From positions 144,648,843 through 144,712,842 of the forward strand of contig NC_073693.1 of NCBI RefSeq assembly GCF_029784155.1: 64,000 bases of DNA, read 5' to 3'. The notes beneath the pieces were generated by a model that saw nothing but the letters and a program-made list of their open reading frames with translations, had not been told where the DNA came from and made no database searches. Shown here one piece after another: positions 20,762 through 32,284 of the stretch. The stretch is from Uranotaenia lowii. Its lineage: Eukaryota > Arthropoda > Insecta > Diptera > Culicidae. Positions within the stretch are counted from its first letter, which is position 1; every line of letters begins with the position of its first letter. The translations under genes were made by a program, and so were the position numbers.

Positions 20762-21340
20762 AACCCCGATCGGGTGGAACATTTTTTAAACGCGTTTGCA
20801 CTTCACTGAGCGGCGGCGCTTGTTATATTTTATAGCCGGGGTATTATTTTTTCAAGCTCTACTTCAAGATCCTTCGGTACATATTTTTGACATCCTGCTG
20901 CGTATGTCGGATATTTCCGGACCCAAATGGCGAGAGGGTTCCACTTTTTTTTTATGCGTGTGCGTCACGATCTGAGCAAATTTTCAACCTAACAGCAGAA
21001 CAGAACAGCAGCAGATGACAAGTGGAGCAGTAAATTTTTCTGCAAATAGTGACTGTTTCGCTAATCCGCAGAGTGATGTTCGCCGGGTGCTTTTTTTGGA
21101 CAAAAACCTTTTGCGTCAGTCAGTCAGTCAATCAGCAGCAGCAGCAAGCAGAGTTCAACGCCAACGAGAACAATTTTCAATCAATTGATTTCGGCTGCCA
21201 GGCAGCGAAGTGGTGACTTCTGCGAAACGTTTGATGTTACCAGTGTGCGTTCATCAATCATGCTCAAATTTTTCGGTGACGAGTGTCAGCTGCACAATCT
21301 TTGGATTTGGGCGAATCCTATTTCTTGTTGAAGAACTTCC
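20762..21340. other. Unique GC-richer block with CAG and TCAGTC runs, no ORF
   Basis: After the TA-flanked element the composition changes. There is a GCGGCGGCGC patch near 20811, cagcag runs, tcagtcagtcagtc at 21116-21130 and a CAGCAGCAGCAGCAAGC run. The TCAGTC words resemble the arthropod initiator TCAGT, so a promoter or untranslated exon is possible, but no open frame or clear donor supports it. Confidence 0.3.
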
Positions 21341-21869
21341 GAAATAGAACAGTAAAACATATTAGTTCCAGCCCATTAATTGATCCGAATAGACGTCAAA
21401 GTAGAGTCAACATAAATTAACGTTGAATTGATTTTGAAGTAAGCTAACTTTAAAGAGGTTGTGTTGAAGGGTAAATTCATTGAGCTAAAAACTCACTACA
21501 TAAACAGTAGACCAGGATCACTCAGTTAAAAAGGTAAACAATTAGATTACTTTTTGATAGCTTTATTCAGCTTCATCCAAGTAAGTGAATCAATATCAGT
21601 AAAGTTCACAAAATTGAAATATCTACCTGTTTTTGATTGTTTTTCTTTTGTGAAAATTCAAAATTCTGATGATGATGATTGCGGAGCCTGGGAAAAATCG
21701 AGGAACATGTAAGACCTACACTCAGAAATACACAGCAAAAATTGAATCAATCAATTTTACATAGGAAGCGATGCAAATTATTGGACCATCGCTTTTGACA
21801 CAAATTTACGTTGATTATTTGGAAAGCATCGTGTGATTTAAAATTACAACGACTGTTGTATGTAGTGAG
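21341..21869. other. AT-rich sequence, nothing recognised
   Basis: No ORF, tandem repeat or inverted terminus recognised before the dispersed element copy that starts near 21870. Confidence 0.45.
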
Positions 21870-22513
21870 TTGTAAATTTAAGAAATTAAACATATTTCAG
21901 CTTTTGTGTAGGTTTAATAATGATTATTTAGTGGAATAATAGAGTGTTTTTGTATGCGCCCATCATGTTTGTAAAATGCCTCCATCCTAAAATAACAGGT
22001 TAAATAAAATAAATAAATGATTTTTATCATTGAACCTTCAAATCTAAGCTCTGAATAACATGTTAAGAGAGAATTGAAGATCTAAAAACAGATATGATAA
22101 AGTTTTTCTCATGGATGAACTGCTTCCATAGTATGGCAACCCTAACTTTTGTTTTATTCCATAAAATTATAATATACATAGATTTTCATGAAACTTCAGC
22201 TTTGTCGTACGGAAATTATTACTTTCTAGCAGTTTCAATGAAATTATACGGAAATATTGCCAAAAAACAGAAATTTTGTTCAAAACATAAATAGGCGCAT
22301 TTAGCCCGCACGGTTTGAGGTTCGGCATTCTAGACAACACTTATAATAAAATCATTTTCTTGGAAACAGAAGAAAATTTTAACATAAAAATTTCTCCAAT
22401 GTATAGAAAACAGATGCCTGCACACGTGTATATAGTTTTTGTACACATATTCGATGTGATATTTGATTAAATCAGTGTTCTGCTTAATAGGCGCATATAG
22501 CCCGCTCCTCCCC
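21870..22513 (-). mobile_element. Truncated copy (A) of the GGGGAGGAGCGGGC inverted-repeat family
   Basis: Read on the minus strand, this matches 39421-40064 almost throughout: the terminus ggggaggagcgggctatatg, cacgtgtatatag, gcatttagcccgcac and tagggttgccatactatgg-type words. The outer end is intact (TCCCC at 22509-22513, then TA). The other end is cut off near 21870. Small frames inside (for example 22094-22294) are not conserved as proteins. Confidence 0.8.
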
Positions 22514-23433
22514 TACACGTCCCAAAACGAAGCCACACTGGGTAGCGATTGTATTAATTTGGTTGCTGTAACGAATGAACTGCAATTCGTTGGAATTGCC
22601 TAAAGTGTGTGATTCATATCGCAGTTTTTGGGATTTCTCACAACTAAAAAGAACTGCATAAACTTCATGTTCAGATATTCTTTATCTATATAACTAGCAC
22701 ATTAAAATACTTGAAACATTGGATATTGATTGAAATGAAATATCTAACACTGTAGAGAAATCTGTTACACTTGTCATCACTATGAACAGCTGGATTTGTT
22801 TATGATGTTAAATACAATTAATTTTCGGGGTGCTTATTATCCAAACCTGTTAAAAAAATGCAAATTAAAATACAAACTCTTAAAAGAACTCTCCAGGCTA
22901 CTTACAAGTAAGCTCTGCTCGAGGCTGATGATTTCGGAACATTTTTCATTGTTCCGCAGACGACACCGGAACAAATTGTTCTTTTCCAGTTCATAATTAA
23001 ATTAACTTTTAACCATACTAAACACTTATTGTTAAACGGGCCACAGACTAGGGTAAGTGAGACTTAGCTTGGCATGCTCCTTATCTTGGCATGACCAAAT
23101 GCATTTTTGTGATAAACATGTCAAATATATGCCTAAAAATAAAAATAAAAATCAAACATAAAAGAAAATCACATATGTCAACATTCTGCATTGCATTTGT
23201 CCACAATTGAATCCAAAAAACTGCGTAATATTTTTTTTAACATGATAAACAGCAATTAAAATTACGATCTTCGGCAAAAATCTGAAATGAACCTACCTTG
23301 CTAGTGCAAATGCCAACTTCGGATTGATTTTAAAAGCACACCTCCTTATGAAAAAATCACAAAAAATACCGTTGGTTATAGCAAAACATAGCAAAATATA
23401 TTAAACTATAAGCTACTCCAAACAACTTATTTT
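22514..23433. other. AT-rich DNA, nothing firm
   Basis: No gene recognised. A possible repeat terminus (actagggtaagtgagac followed by ttagcttggcatg) lies at 23048-23075, without a detected partner. Confidence 0.4.
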
Positions 23434-23438
23434 CTATC

Positions 23439-24116
23439 TGTGGAGTTTCGGGAAGCAAATGATTCCAATATTTTCAATACGTAGGATGTATTAAAATATT
23501 TCTGTAAAATTTACAATTATTCAGAATAGTGTTAAAACTAGGTATGAAATTGCTTACGTTTACTGCTCCTTATAGTTGAACTCCTCCACTCGACTTTCAC
23601 CTAAAGTGTTTAGTGCCCAGAAACGCTTGTTAAACTGGTACCTGTTGTGATGATATCACTATTCTTATAAACCTATAATACTATTTATTTTAAGGAAATC
23701 ACCTTGATCGTATGATCGTTCTATTGAGGTTAACCTCGATTGCTGTTCTCTATGTTCTCGGGCTGCTAATTATCGGAACTACTGTAAATTTTAATGATAT
23801 TTTGTAATAAAATTTTGCACTGTGAGATATTCTATCGTTTCAACTTACTGTTATACAATTAATGTAAAACTGAACTGCGATTTTAACGGCAAAAAAACGT
23901 GTCTCTAAAGATGAATATTATTTTGCAAATCTTTCTGAAATGGCGCAAAACTTCTAATTCTAAGCTCATATTTCATAATCGTTTTAATCTTATTATTATT
24001 ATTTATATACTGAATTTTCGAACATCGTTTTCTATGACGTTTGTAGACATCGAAATACCATCGGACTGCTGTTGAGTTTACGCTGAGATGAGACGTGTCG
24101 ACTTGAAGTCGTGACA
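23439..24116 (-). repeat. 3' LTR of the BEL/Pao element
   Basis: On the minus strand the LTR begins TGTCACGACTTC and ends GAAACTCCACA. It differs from the partner LTR by one base near 23695 (ggaaatc versus agaaatc), one near 23850 (gttatac versus gctatac) and one A in a homopolymer near 23895. Confidence 0.95.
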
Positions 24117-24126
24117 CTCCCCCTCA
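24117..24126 (-). promoter_or_regulatory. Polypurine tract next to the 3' LTR
   Basis: Minus strand GAGGGGGAG lies immediately before the TGTCA start of the 3' LTR. This is the expected position and composition of the plus-strand primer of reverse transcription. Confidence 0.7.
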
Positions 24127-24228
24127 AGTATGCCATCTCAATGGCTTACTTCTCCTTTACGTCTAACATCTGGCGAATTGAACTGCAGGCATCTCATTTC
24201 CGTTGTTTCCACCGAATTCCGGTTTTTT

Positions 24229-26050
24229 TTATTGACTTGATTCTTCGGAAACAAGAATTTTCCGAACGATACCTCGAAGTGCTTTCAAAGGCTTATCCTC
24301 TGCCATCACCAACTGTGTCCCTCGGTCATTGGATGTTTGCATTGGTAGCCTCCTCCAACCCAGAGTGTAACAGATTGACACAAGTGTATTTGTGGTCTGA
24401 AAAGTCATTTCACCACCCCATCGCCTTTCGGTTTTCTGTTTAACTACATCATAAACGTCTGATCCATCAAATGTAGAACATCTTATGAACTGCAAAAGTC
24501 TTGAAATGGAAGGATTGCTCATTGAAACACTACAAAACATTGGCTTTGGATCGGTCAAAATTGTAATACATGCTATCGACGAATAACTTTCCATCATTAT
24601 GCGGTGGTTATCTCTTATCGATGGTGCATCGTGTATTTTTGAATGCCATTGCATGCTAGGAAGAACAAGTAGGAGTACAATGAGTATCAGTAACTTGCTG
24701 CTGAGTACATATAATTGGTCAAATCCCCTAAGAGAGTGTTTTCCAAAACGACTGTTTTTTGCGCGAGTAATTGCTTTCATTATTGTTTCAGAAAACCGAT
24801 CTTGTCTTGACTCAGCTAGTGGCTCAGAAGAATTAGGATTACAAATGGAAAGAAAATCCTGCGTTTCTGCTTGTAGTAAATCAGTTTTGTGTTCAGATTG
24901 ACACTTGTGAATTTCGTGATATCCGGTGAAGTTAATATTAGACGTTCCGCTGCCTCCATAAACAAGCCAGCCAAGGGGTGTTTTCACCCCGACTGGTTCG
25001 TGCATTTTTCCTTTACGACCTTTGAATGCGAAACCAAGATTAGAATTATTAATCCCAATGAGAATTTGTGGTAGAACATCACTGTAGGATTCCGCTGGAA
25101 TACCTCGTAAATGTTTGTATCTCTTATTCATTTCGTCCATGTCTAAAGATTGCTGGAAAAGATTAAGGTTTTCGACAGTATGAACCTCATTCAATTGAAA
25201 TTTTCGCTGATGATAACCAGTTCCTGAAATTCCCATCGAAACATTCTGTGAATTTGATTCTGTCCTGGTTTCGCTATTGGTCCAACGTAAACATAATGGT
25301 TCATCTTTACCTTTCACCCCAAGCTCAGATGCAAGTGTTGATTCGATCAGAGTTAATGAAGAACCATCATCCAAAAAGGCATACGTGGACACATTTTTTT
25401 TAGGGCCGTACAAGGTCACGGGGACTACTCTAAAAAGTGCCTCATTCTTGGAATAGTGATGCAAATAACACTCGCGCGAAGAAGGATTTGAAGTATTTTG
25501 TGCTTCAGAGGCTGCTGTGTGATTACCCTCAAAGTTATGCAACAATGCATGATGTTTATAGGAGCATCCATCTACACCACACATTTTCTGAGACCTACAC
25601 GGAGTTGTGTGATGTCGTAGGCATATTTTGCAGAGCTTAAACTCGTTCACAGCTGACAAACGAGCTTTATAGCTGAGAGCTTTAACATGCTTACATTTTT
25701 CTACGTTGAAACAATTGCCTCTGCAGATTCTGCAAAGTGTCTCGGAGAACTGCCGTTTAGCTGGAGATTTGTCTTCATATTCGGTGTGTGGACTGTTCCT
25801 GAGTTTGATAGTGTGCGGTTCATTTAATGATAGCTTTGCAATTGGCGAGACTGTCTCAGCAAGTTCATATAACCAATTTGAGAACGTAAATATTGTCACT
25901 TGAGTGATCGTGCGCCTATGCTTAAGCCATTCGACTTGGTACGATGTTGGAAGTTTTCCAACTAGTTCGTGCAAAAGAGAAACATCGTAGGTGAATTCAT
26001 CTAATTCACACTTGATGATTTGCTTGAGGAGACGAAGAGTTCCGAATTTT
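24229..26050 (-). pseudogene. BEL/Pao gag-pol fragment: zinc knuckles, protease, deleted polymerase
   Basis: The frame starts after a frameshift near 26050. It reads the end of gag (LHELVGKLPTSYQVEWL), a cysteine/histidine zinc region (CRICRGNCFNVEKC, CKICLRHHTTPC, CGVDGCSYKHHALLH), then a retroviral-type aspartic protease, YAFLDDGSSLTLI with ASELGV, as in Pao elements, and the pre-polymerase stretch (LPQILIGIN, KTPLGWLVYGG). After about residue 395, recognisable sequence jumps to what resembles the tail of a BEL pol (VKQKTERRWGGEM, TLGWRRLPMQTSN, RGTQLVMAED). The YXDD, RNase H and integrase DDE blocks are gone, so an internal deletion removed the enzymatic core. The stop is at 24229. It cannot be autonomous. 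Confidence 0.85.
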
Positions 26051-27505
26051 GGTAACCAGGTTGAAAATTATAACTTCCGGATTTCCGAACAACATTCTTA
26101 GTGTGGAAATAATGGTTGGTACGTTGGCGGGATGCATCAGCATACAACGAACTGCTTCATGCGCTTTGCCTCGTAAACACTGTTGGAGTCGAATAAGGTT
26201 CTCGTCTTGCGTATATCCACACATGTTAGTAGTTGTGTGGAAAGTAGAGATGAATAACGGCCACTCTTCTGCAACTCCGCTAAAAAAGGGTAACTCGCGA
26301 GAAGCTGCCTGACGTGCTGCGACTTGACTGCTAGAAAGATCATGTGGACTGTCTGAGTCTCTCTGAGACACTTGGATGTAAGCCTTCCGCGGGGTAGATC
26401 GATGTGGTGGAATGAAAGGGCCATCTCTCATCGGTTCTACTATCGGACAATTGGTGCGTTCTAGTTCGTTGGGTAATGAACCTCTTGGAAGTTGTTGGCG
26501 ATCCAGTGTGTGAACGTCAGCAAACTGGTTCGGATTAGCGGCATCAGGTCGTCTTCTGGATTTATTCAATTGCAGCCGTCCTGGCTTTCCTGCATCAGTC
26601 AACCACTATTCTACCTTGTTCTGTGATTTGTTCAACGGTGGTACCCCATCGTCTGATATTTGGGAAGAATCACTGGCCATTTCTTGGAGCAGCTCGAAAC
26701 GTTTGTTGAGATTGTCCATCTTACGCCTATGTTCTTCTTCTTCCAGTCGCTGTATCTCCTCCAACCTTTGTAGCTCCAGATCTGCTCGACGATAAACTGA
26801 AGATTGTGTGGATCTTGGAGCTCGATGATAGATTTTTTGATCAGTTGGCCCTTCGCGAATTTGATTAGGATCCGCTTCTGGCATTTCAGCTGTGTTTTCC
26901 ATGGGCACGGTGATGACTTTAGCAAATGCTCCGATTGCAGAAACAGATGTTTTATGTGGAATCGACGATGTAGGGTAAACAGTTTGGGATTCTATTATTG
27001 GAACACAACTTTCTGAGCTAGCGAAGGTTTTTGAACAATCCACAATAGTACACAGCATAGACCGATTGACCGATAAACTAGCGATGGGGGGAATGACTAT
27101 TTCTGATAGATTCGATATTGGTGCGTTCATGGGGGTTAATTTTCCGAGCGATACGAATTCGCTCGTTGTAAGTGGGGGATTAGTTTTTCCGATTGCGTCG
27201 CAGTGAGAATGCACTGTGACACCTTGTAAGTCATCTTGCGGTATGGCCAATGATACAGTTTTAGGAACGTGAATGACACTTACATCATCTTTGCAACACT
27301 CGGCACATCTCCATGGTTGGTCTGCAACCTCCTGTGTTACTCCTGCACAATGGAAATGGTGCCATGATTCGCAGCAGTCGCACTGCAACATCTGGTCGGT
27401 GTCTTGATTGGAGCAGGTTTTACACCGGTTAGCAGACTTTGGTGTCGTCTTCTTGGCGGTCACTCCACTCTTTAGGGTAGCGGTCGATTTCGTAGTCCTA
27501 CGCAT
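26006..27505 (-). pseudogene. BEL/Pao gag with N-terminal PHD-like finger, one nonsense codon
   Basis: Gag forms the particle that packages the element RNA. The ATG at 27503-27505 is only 23 bases after the 5' LTR. Residues about 28-72 form a PHD-type Cys/His array (CKTC, CDCC, HFHC, CAEC), a feature known from some BEL/Pao gags. A strongly charged heptad-like stretch (RLEEIQRLEEEEHRRK) around residues 245-275 suggests a coiled coil. TAG at 26606-26608 interrupts the frame; it continues in phase (LTDAGKPGRLQLN) with the conserved Pao gag block ELPFFSGVAEEWPLFISTF and NLIRLQQCLRGKAHEAV. A frameshift near 26050 then breaks the join to pol. Confidence 0.85.
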
Positions 27506-27528
27506 CTTGGACTAAACAAATATTTTAA

Positions 27529-28205
27529 TGTGGAGTTTCGGGAAGCAAATGATTCCAATATTTTCAATACGTAGGATGTATTAAAATATTTCTGTAAAAT
27601 TTACAATTATTCAGAATAGTGTTAAAACTAGGTATGAAATTGCTTACGTTTACTGCTCCTTATAGTTGAACTCCTCCACTCGACTTTCACCTAAAGTGTT
27701 TAGTGCCCAGAAACGCTTGTTAAACTGGTACCTGTTGTGATGATATCACTATTCTTATAAACCTATAATACTATTTATTTTAAAGAAATCACCTTGATCG
27801 TATGATCGTTCTATTGAGGTTAACCTCGATTGCTGTTCTCTATGTTCTCGGGCTGCTAATTATCGGAACTACTGTAAATTTTAATGATATTTTGTAATAA
27901 AATTTTGCACTGTGAGATATTCTATCGTTTCAACTTACTGCTATACAATTAATGTAAAACTGAACTGCGATTTTAACGGCAAAAAACGTGTCTCTAAAGA
28001 TGAATATTATTTTGCAAATCTTTCTGAAATGGCGCAAAACTTCTAATTCTAAGCTCATATTTCATAATCGTTTTAATCTTATTATTATTATTTATATACT
28101 GAATTTTCGAACATCGTTTTCTATGACGTTTGTAGACATCGAAATACCATCGGACTGCTGTTGAGTTTACGCTGAGATGAGACGTGTCGACTTGAAGTCG
28201 TGACA
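27529..28205 (-). repeat. 5' LTR of the BEL/Pao element
   Basis: Direct repeat partner of 23439-24116, 677 bp. The right border TGACA is followed by target duplication CTATC (28206-28210). This LTR would hold the promoter of the element; no TATA box stands out. Confidence 0.95.
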
Positions 28206-28210
28206 CTATC

Positions 28211-28699
28211 TAGAATTGAAGAATATATAAACAATTTTTTGCCTAATCTTGGGATGAAATTGCACTAATTGAAGTTTATATGGATGTGTGAGTACGACAT
28301 CAGCAGGCAGTCGACAGCCGTTGGTGCACAGTGGTCTGGAAATTGGAAAACCGGTCGAATGTGAAAAGAATCATTGAAATAACTCAAAAATACCATGAAT
28401 GTATTTTGGACTAACATCAATTTATTTATCACTTAAGCGTATTTGGCATCTTAGTTGGAATTATAATGCTACAATTTGAGCTGCCCATTTTTGGTAAATT
28501 TCGAGAACTTTTCTTCTCAATAAAATTTACCTCTAAGCTCGAAATCAACTGGATCTGGATCCGAATCGATATCATGGATCTCAATGTTGAATTTACTATA
28601 TACTTCAGCATTTATTTGTGCTGAAGATGAACATGTTCTGCATATGCGCGCTTTAAAAGGAATGGTGACAAAGTTCAAATAATGACACTCTAAATATAA
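28211..28699. other. AT-rich sequence, nothing recognised
   Basis: No gene or repeat signature between the LTR element and the Jockey-type fragment. Confidence 0.45.
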
Positions 28700-28708
28700 T
28701 GTTTATTT

Positions 28709-29399
28709 AAAAAAAATAATTGTTAATTGTTAATTGTTTATTGTATAAAAATCAACGGATCAAATTTAGATCCTAATGATAACTTAATTATAGGTTACAT
28801 ATAAAAGTTGACATAAATCTAAGTACATCTAAGTAAATCTTGACTCCAATATTTTCCTACGGAAAACATTTCTGGGAACGCCGAAGTCAAAGTACTCCGA
28901 AAAACGGTTGAAGGTTTTAAGGATGCCTATAATAGCGCTGTTAGCCCCATAATTATTCAGCCGAACGGGAACATAGAGTTGCAGATTCTGGTTTCTCAAT
29001 CCTCGCGGTCGCACGTTGAGAGGAATAGCTTCCAGCAGCGAGGGACAGTCAATCCTCGATGTAAGGAGATCCGCAACGATGCGGCATAAACCGTTTCAAA
29101 AAAGTAGCTAGTATTCCATCCGGGCCCTTAGAAGTAGAGTTTTTGAGTTTGGCGGTTGCTTTTAAGATAGCTGCATCGTCGACGAGAATACCATTTAAAG
29201 AAGAGCCTAGAGGTGAGACATTACTCACAGCCCTGGTCAGTTGTTCTGCAGAGATGGACCCGCTTGTGAAAATGCTCGAAAATTTCTCAGCGAACAGATG
29301 ACAGAGTCAGTGCTAGCAATATCGTCGTCCAGGTACATGTAGGACGGGAGTCCGGATTCTTTTCGCTGGTTTTTGACATACTTCCAGAACAACTTGCAT
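28709..29399 (-). mobile_element. Jockey-type non-LTR retrotransposon remnant with ATTAACA tail
   Basis: On the minus strand the coding remnant (29399 to 28829) is followed by about 90 bp of 3' sequence and an acaattaacaattaacaatt repeat tail near 28712-28736. It is truncated at the 5' side at about 29399, within the region before the reverse transcriptase. Confidence 0.7.
28829..29399 (-). pseudogene. Jockey-type reverse transcriptase with the catalytic core deleted
   Basis: The N-terminal part reads LFWKYVKNQRKESGLPSYMYL, then after a frameshift near 29295 FAEKFSSIFTSG and AKLKNSTSKGPDGILATFLK, the block that opens the polymerase domain. Around 29085-29100 it jumps to the extreme C-terminus: IVADLLTSRIDCPSLLEAI, then LNVRPRGLRN, YVPVRLNNYGANSAI and FDFGVPRNVFRRKIL with the stop at 28829. 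Everything between, including the F/YADD catalytic box, is missing. The C-terminal layout (RxDCPxLL ... NYG ... FDF) matches Jockey-clade proteins. Confidence 0.75.
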
Positions 29400-30184
29400 T
29401 ACAATGATGAAATACTATGACATAAAGAGCTTGAATTTTTATTGTTTTAAAATTCATGTTAAATCAAAAATAATATTTTGACCAAGTTTGTTTTAGATTA
29501 TGGATCACTGTGCATCAGCAGAGGTTACAACGTTTATTTTCTGTAGGAAAGGAATATGCGAAGGAAGCGCTGCCGAATTTGGGTTATGATTTTACATGAG
29601 TGCGAGTGGGATGCAGCTTGAATTTCACCCAGCTTTTGAATTTGCTGTTCGCTTCCATTGCCTATAGTTCCCAAACGAACGAGTGAGATGCAATCTATTT
29701 CTATCAGGCTGGCTGGAGTGAGCGAAAGTTTGTCTTGTTTTACTATCCGAGTGTACGCATACGATTGCTAGAAAATTCCTAAGAGCGACATTTTAAACCT
29801 GTCGCCAAGAATCTTTGCTTACTTCAGTTTAAGATTTAGCTTGCTTCTTGCCTCGGTCATCATGGTTTTTAACATGTCGATACTCCTTTATGGGAGTGAT
29901 ATAAAAAAAATTTTAAACATTCACTATCGTATGTTTACTTCAATGGAAACAGATCTATCATGATTGCATGTTAAAAATTGAACGAACGATTTGTTTGCTT
30001 GGTTAATAAACATAGATATTTATGTTAACCAATGCATTATTTTGTAACTTATTTGTTTTAGATTATTATTCTTATAATAGCAATTTTTAAAGACCCATAG
30101 CTCCTTCTTGTGGGGAAAAAGGAAGGTGAGAGGGGGTTTTTCATACAACTTTTGCATTACTGGAAATCAAAATAAAATATATTT
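29400..30184. other. Unique AT-rich DNA, nothing recognised
   Basis: No gene seen. A moderately GC-richer patch at 29540-29740 carries no coding frame. Confidence 0.4.
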
Positions 30185-32033
30185 GGGAGAGTGGGGAATC
30201 ATGGGCCACTTTTTTTCATTGTTCCATAACTTCTTTATTATAAAAGATAAAATGAAAATAAAAAAATATATGGTTTTCTACATTTCCAAGGTATCATACG
30301 GTATTTTTTTGAAATTTTTAATGAGTTGTTTTCCCCTGATTCTGACTGTTTGAAAAAAAGCTATATTTTTTGGATTTTAAAAAATGGTGAGGAATCGTGG
30401 GCCTCCAAATCCAAATTGACCAAATAACATGCAAAGTTTATGAGTTGACCCAAAACTGTGATTTCCTTATTCATTTCGTTATTTTAAAGCAATTTCAGAT
30501 GATGAAATAAAAAAGAGAGCTGTGTATGATCACATAGATTCCAAAACCTGGCTTGCGAACGTTTTGGCAAAATTTATTATATAGGATGGACAACATATTT
30601 TTCATAACTCTTCATTTGGCATAAGAAAACTTTGCAGATAGGTAAAACGTATACATATTAAGTTCTAAATGTGAATAAAAACATAAAATTAGAGGTGATT
30701 CAATATGTGTGGGCCACGATTCCCCACAAGCTAAGGCTATGATCATATAGTATCCGGGCAGTTACAAACGTGTGTATTTTAAAAACTATTCATTTGATCG
30801 AAAAAATTTCTATGGAGGAAATGAAGGTGTTAATATGACATTTAATATAAAAATATAAAGAAAATAATTTATCAATGATTTCAAGAAATAATCTTACTTT
30901 TTCATAAAATCTCTTATTTGTCTTTGCACACTTATGTCAGTCATGTATTGATCTTTTATTTTTACCACAGAAGTAAAACCTTTGCAAAATCATGATATTT
31001 TACACAAACTCATCACGAAAAAGCAATTGGAATCTGGTTTGAACCTTTTCATGAGTAGGCATCTCGAAGAATTTGATCTCTTAAATCCGGTTTTATCATA
31101 AATCTTTTTGTCCATCAGAACACATCTGTCATATTGCGTAAAAACCGGATGCACAGATCGCGATCTTTGGAAATGATCATTATTAGTTATTTACTTGGTG
31201 TCTTCTAGTCAGGCAACCCTTTTGGCTGCCGGAAATGGATTTTTTGCATTATTTAAAGAGTCTGCATTCAGTTATCCCCAATAACCATAAACTTTTTACC
31301 ATATTGAAGATCAAGGTTTGCACTCCGATGGTTGGGTTGAACTTCTTGTGGATCCTAGAGTGGCTCCTTATATTTCTTAACCATTTCGTCCGAAAAAAAA
31401 TCAGAAAAAATCAACAGTTCATGAGCTTTCAAGTCAACAATGAAGAATTTTCGAGGCGCAAAATGCGTAAAAGGAGCAAATTTGTGCAACATTATTTTTA
31501 CCATGTCTTTTTGCATCGTAAATATCTCAAACACACGTTAACTAAAAATCTATCAAAAATAGACAAGATAGTCGTTTTCATAACCAACACAACGCTATTA
31601 AAGTTTTGCATATCCGAGCTCTATTAACGTAGCTTTCACCGAAATAAAGTGCCCGGATACTAAATGATCATAGCCTTATGATTTGCAAATTGGTTGCCTT
31701 TGTGTGACTTATTGATGTTTGAAGAAAAATTCCATTTTCACGTGAAAGATCATGACAAAACTAAGATCATAAGCGTATGAGCATATTTTTGTTATGCACT
31801 TTAGGTTCCCCATCGATGAAATTAGCGGGTGTATTTTTAATTATGTAAGTAAATTTTTCTAACTTTTTTAGCTTGATAAATAAAAGAAGCATTGATGCGT
31901 ATTTCAGTCAGGAATATATGCTCACGCAAAGCGACGACGATGACAGTTGGTTTGACATTTTTATCTCAACACACATCTGAGATATTAAAAGTGGCCCACG
32001 TTTGTCCACGGCCCACGATACCCTACTCTCCCC
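30185..32033. mobile_element. Outer inverted-repeat element with GGGAGAGTGGGGAATC ends
   Basis: The left end GGGAGAGTGGGGAATCATGG and the right end, read on the minus strand as GGGGAGAGTAGGGTATCGTG, are imperfect inverted copies over about 25 bp. An additional inverted copy of the terminus, gtgggccacgattccccac, lies inside at 30712-30730. A separate TA-flanked element (30734-31676) has inserted into it. Only chance small frames occur (for example 30108-30353). One end of the same family occurs at 14438-14519. Confidence 0.65.
30734..31676. mobile_element. Nested TA-flanked inverted-repeat element
   Basis: The left end AGGCTATGATCATATAGTAT and the right end are inverted copies over 27 bp with one mismatch, both continuing to TCCGGGCA. 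TA lies at both borders (30732-30733 and 31677-31678). The 943-bp body contains a 130-codon frame (31235-31627), lysine- and phenylalanine-rich, with no recognisable transposase motif. It is inserted in the 30185-32033 element, so it is younger than its host. Confidence 0.8.
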
Positions 32034-32284
32034 TAATATATAATAAAATAAAAAAAAAATGCGACTCTCCTTTTTTCTGGCCGAAGTCGGAGCTGGCGTA
32101 TAATGTGGAATGTGACATAATTAAGAGAGAAATAAATATAATGTTTCATGGTAGCTCTTGAGCCTTTCCGACTTCGGAAGATGGGAGGGTAAGAATCCAT
32201 ACAAATAAAACATACATTTAAGCATAAAGTATGCAGATTTTAAATCGTATCGGCTTCCAAAAACATTTCATGATATTTTTCATA
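32034..32284. other. AT-rich DNA with a small inverted repeat
   Basis: An 11-bp inverted pair (ccgaagtcgga near 32082 and tccgacttcgg near 32166) could form a stem. The start of a TA dinucleotide run lies at 32283. Nothing else recognised. Confidence 0.35.

Larger units (their letters stand above)
23439..28205 (-). mobile_element. BEL/Pao LTR retrotransposon, young but internally deleted
   Basis: Two direct repeats of 678 and 677 bp bound the element, each TG...CA on the minus strand. The 5-bp word CTATC flanks both sides (23434-23438 and 28206-28210) as a target duplication. The LTRs differ at about three positions by eye, so insertion is recent. The interior, on the minus strand, encodes a PHD-finger gag and a protease-containing pol that lacks the reverse transcriptase, RNase H and integrase cores. 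At 4.77 kb it is well short of the 6-7 kb usual for BEL/Pao. A polypurine tract adjoins the 3' LTR; no convincing primer-binding site is present. Confidence 0.93.

Noticed and set aside
23439..24116. Duplicate 70-codon minus-strand ORFs at 23905-24117 and 27994-28206 as genes
   Set aside because: They are the same non-coding LTR sequence present twice.
31235..31627. 130-codon frame as the transposase of the nested TA-flanked element
   Set aside because: No DDE/D motif or helix-turn-helix pattern; Lys/Phe-rich composition is expected from AT-rich DNA.
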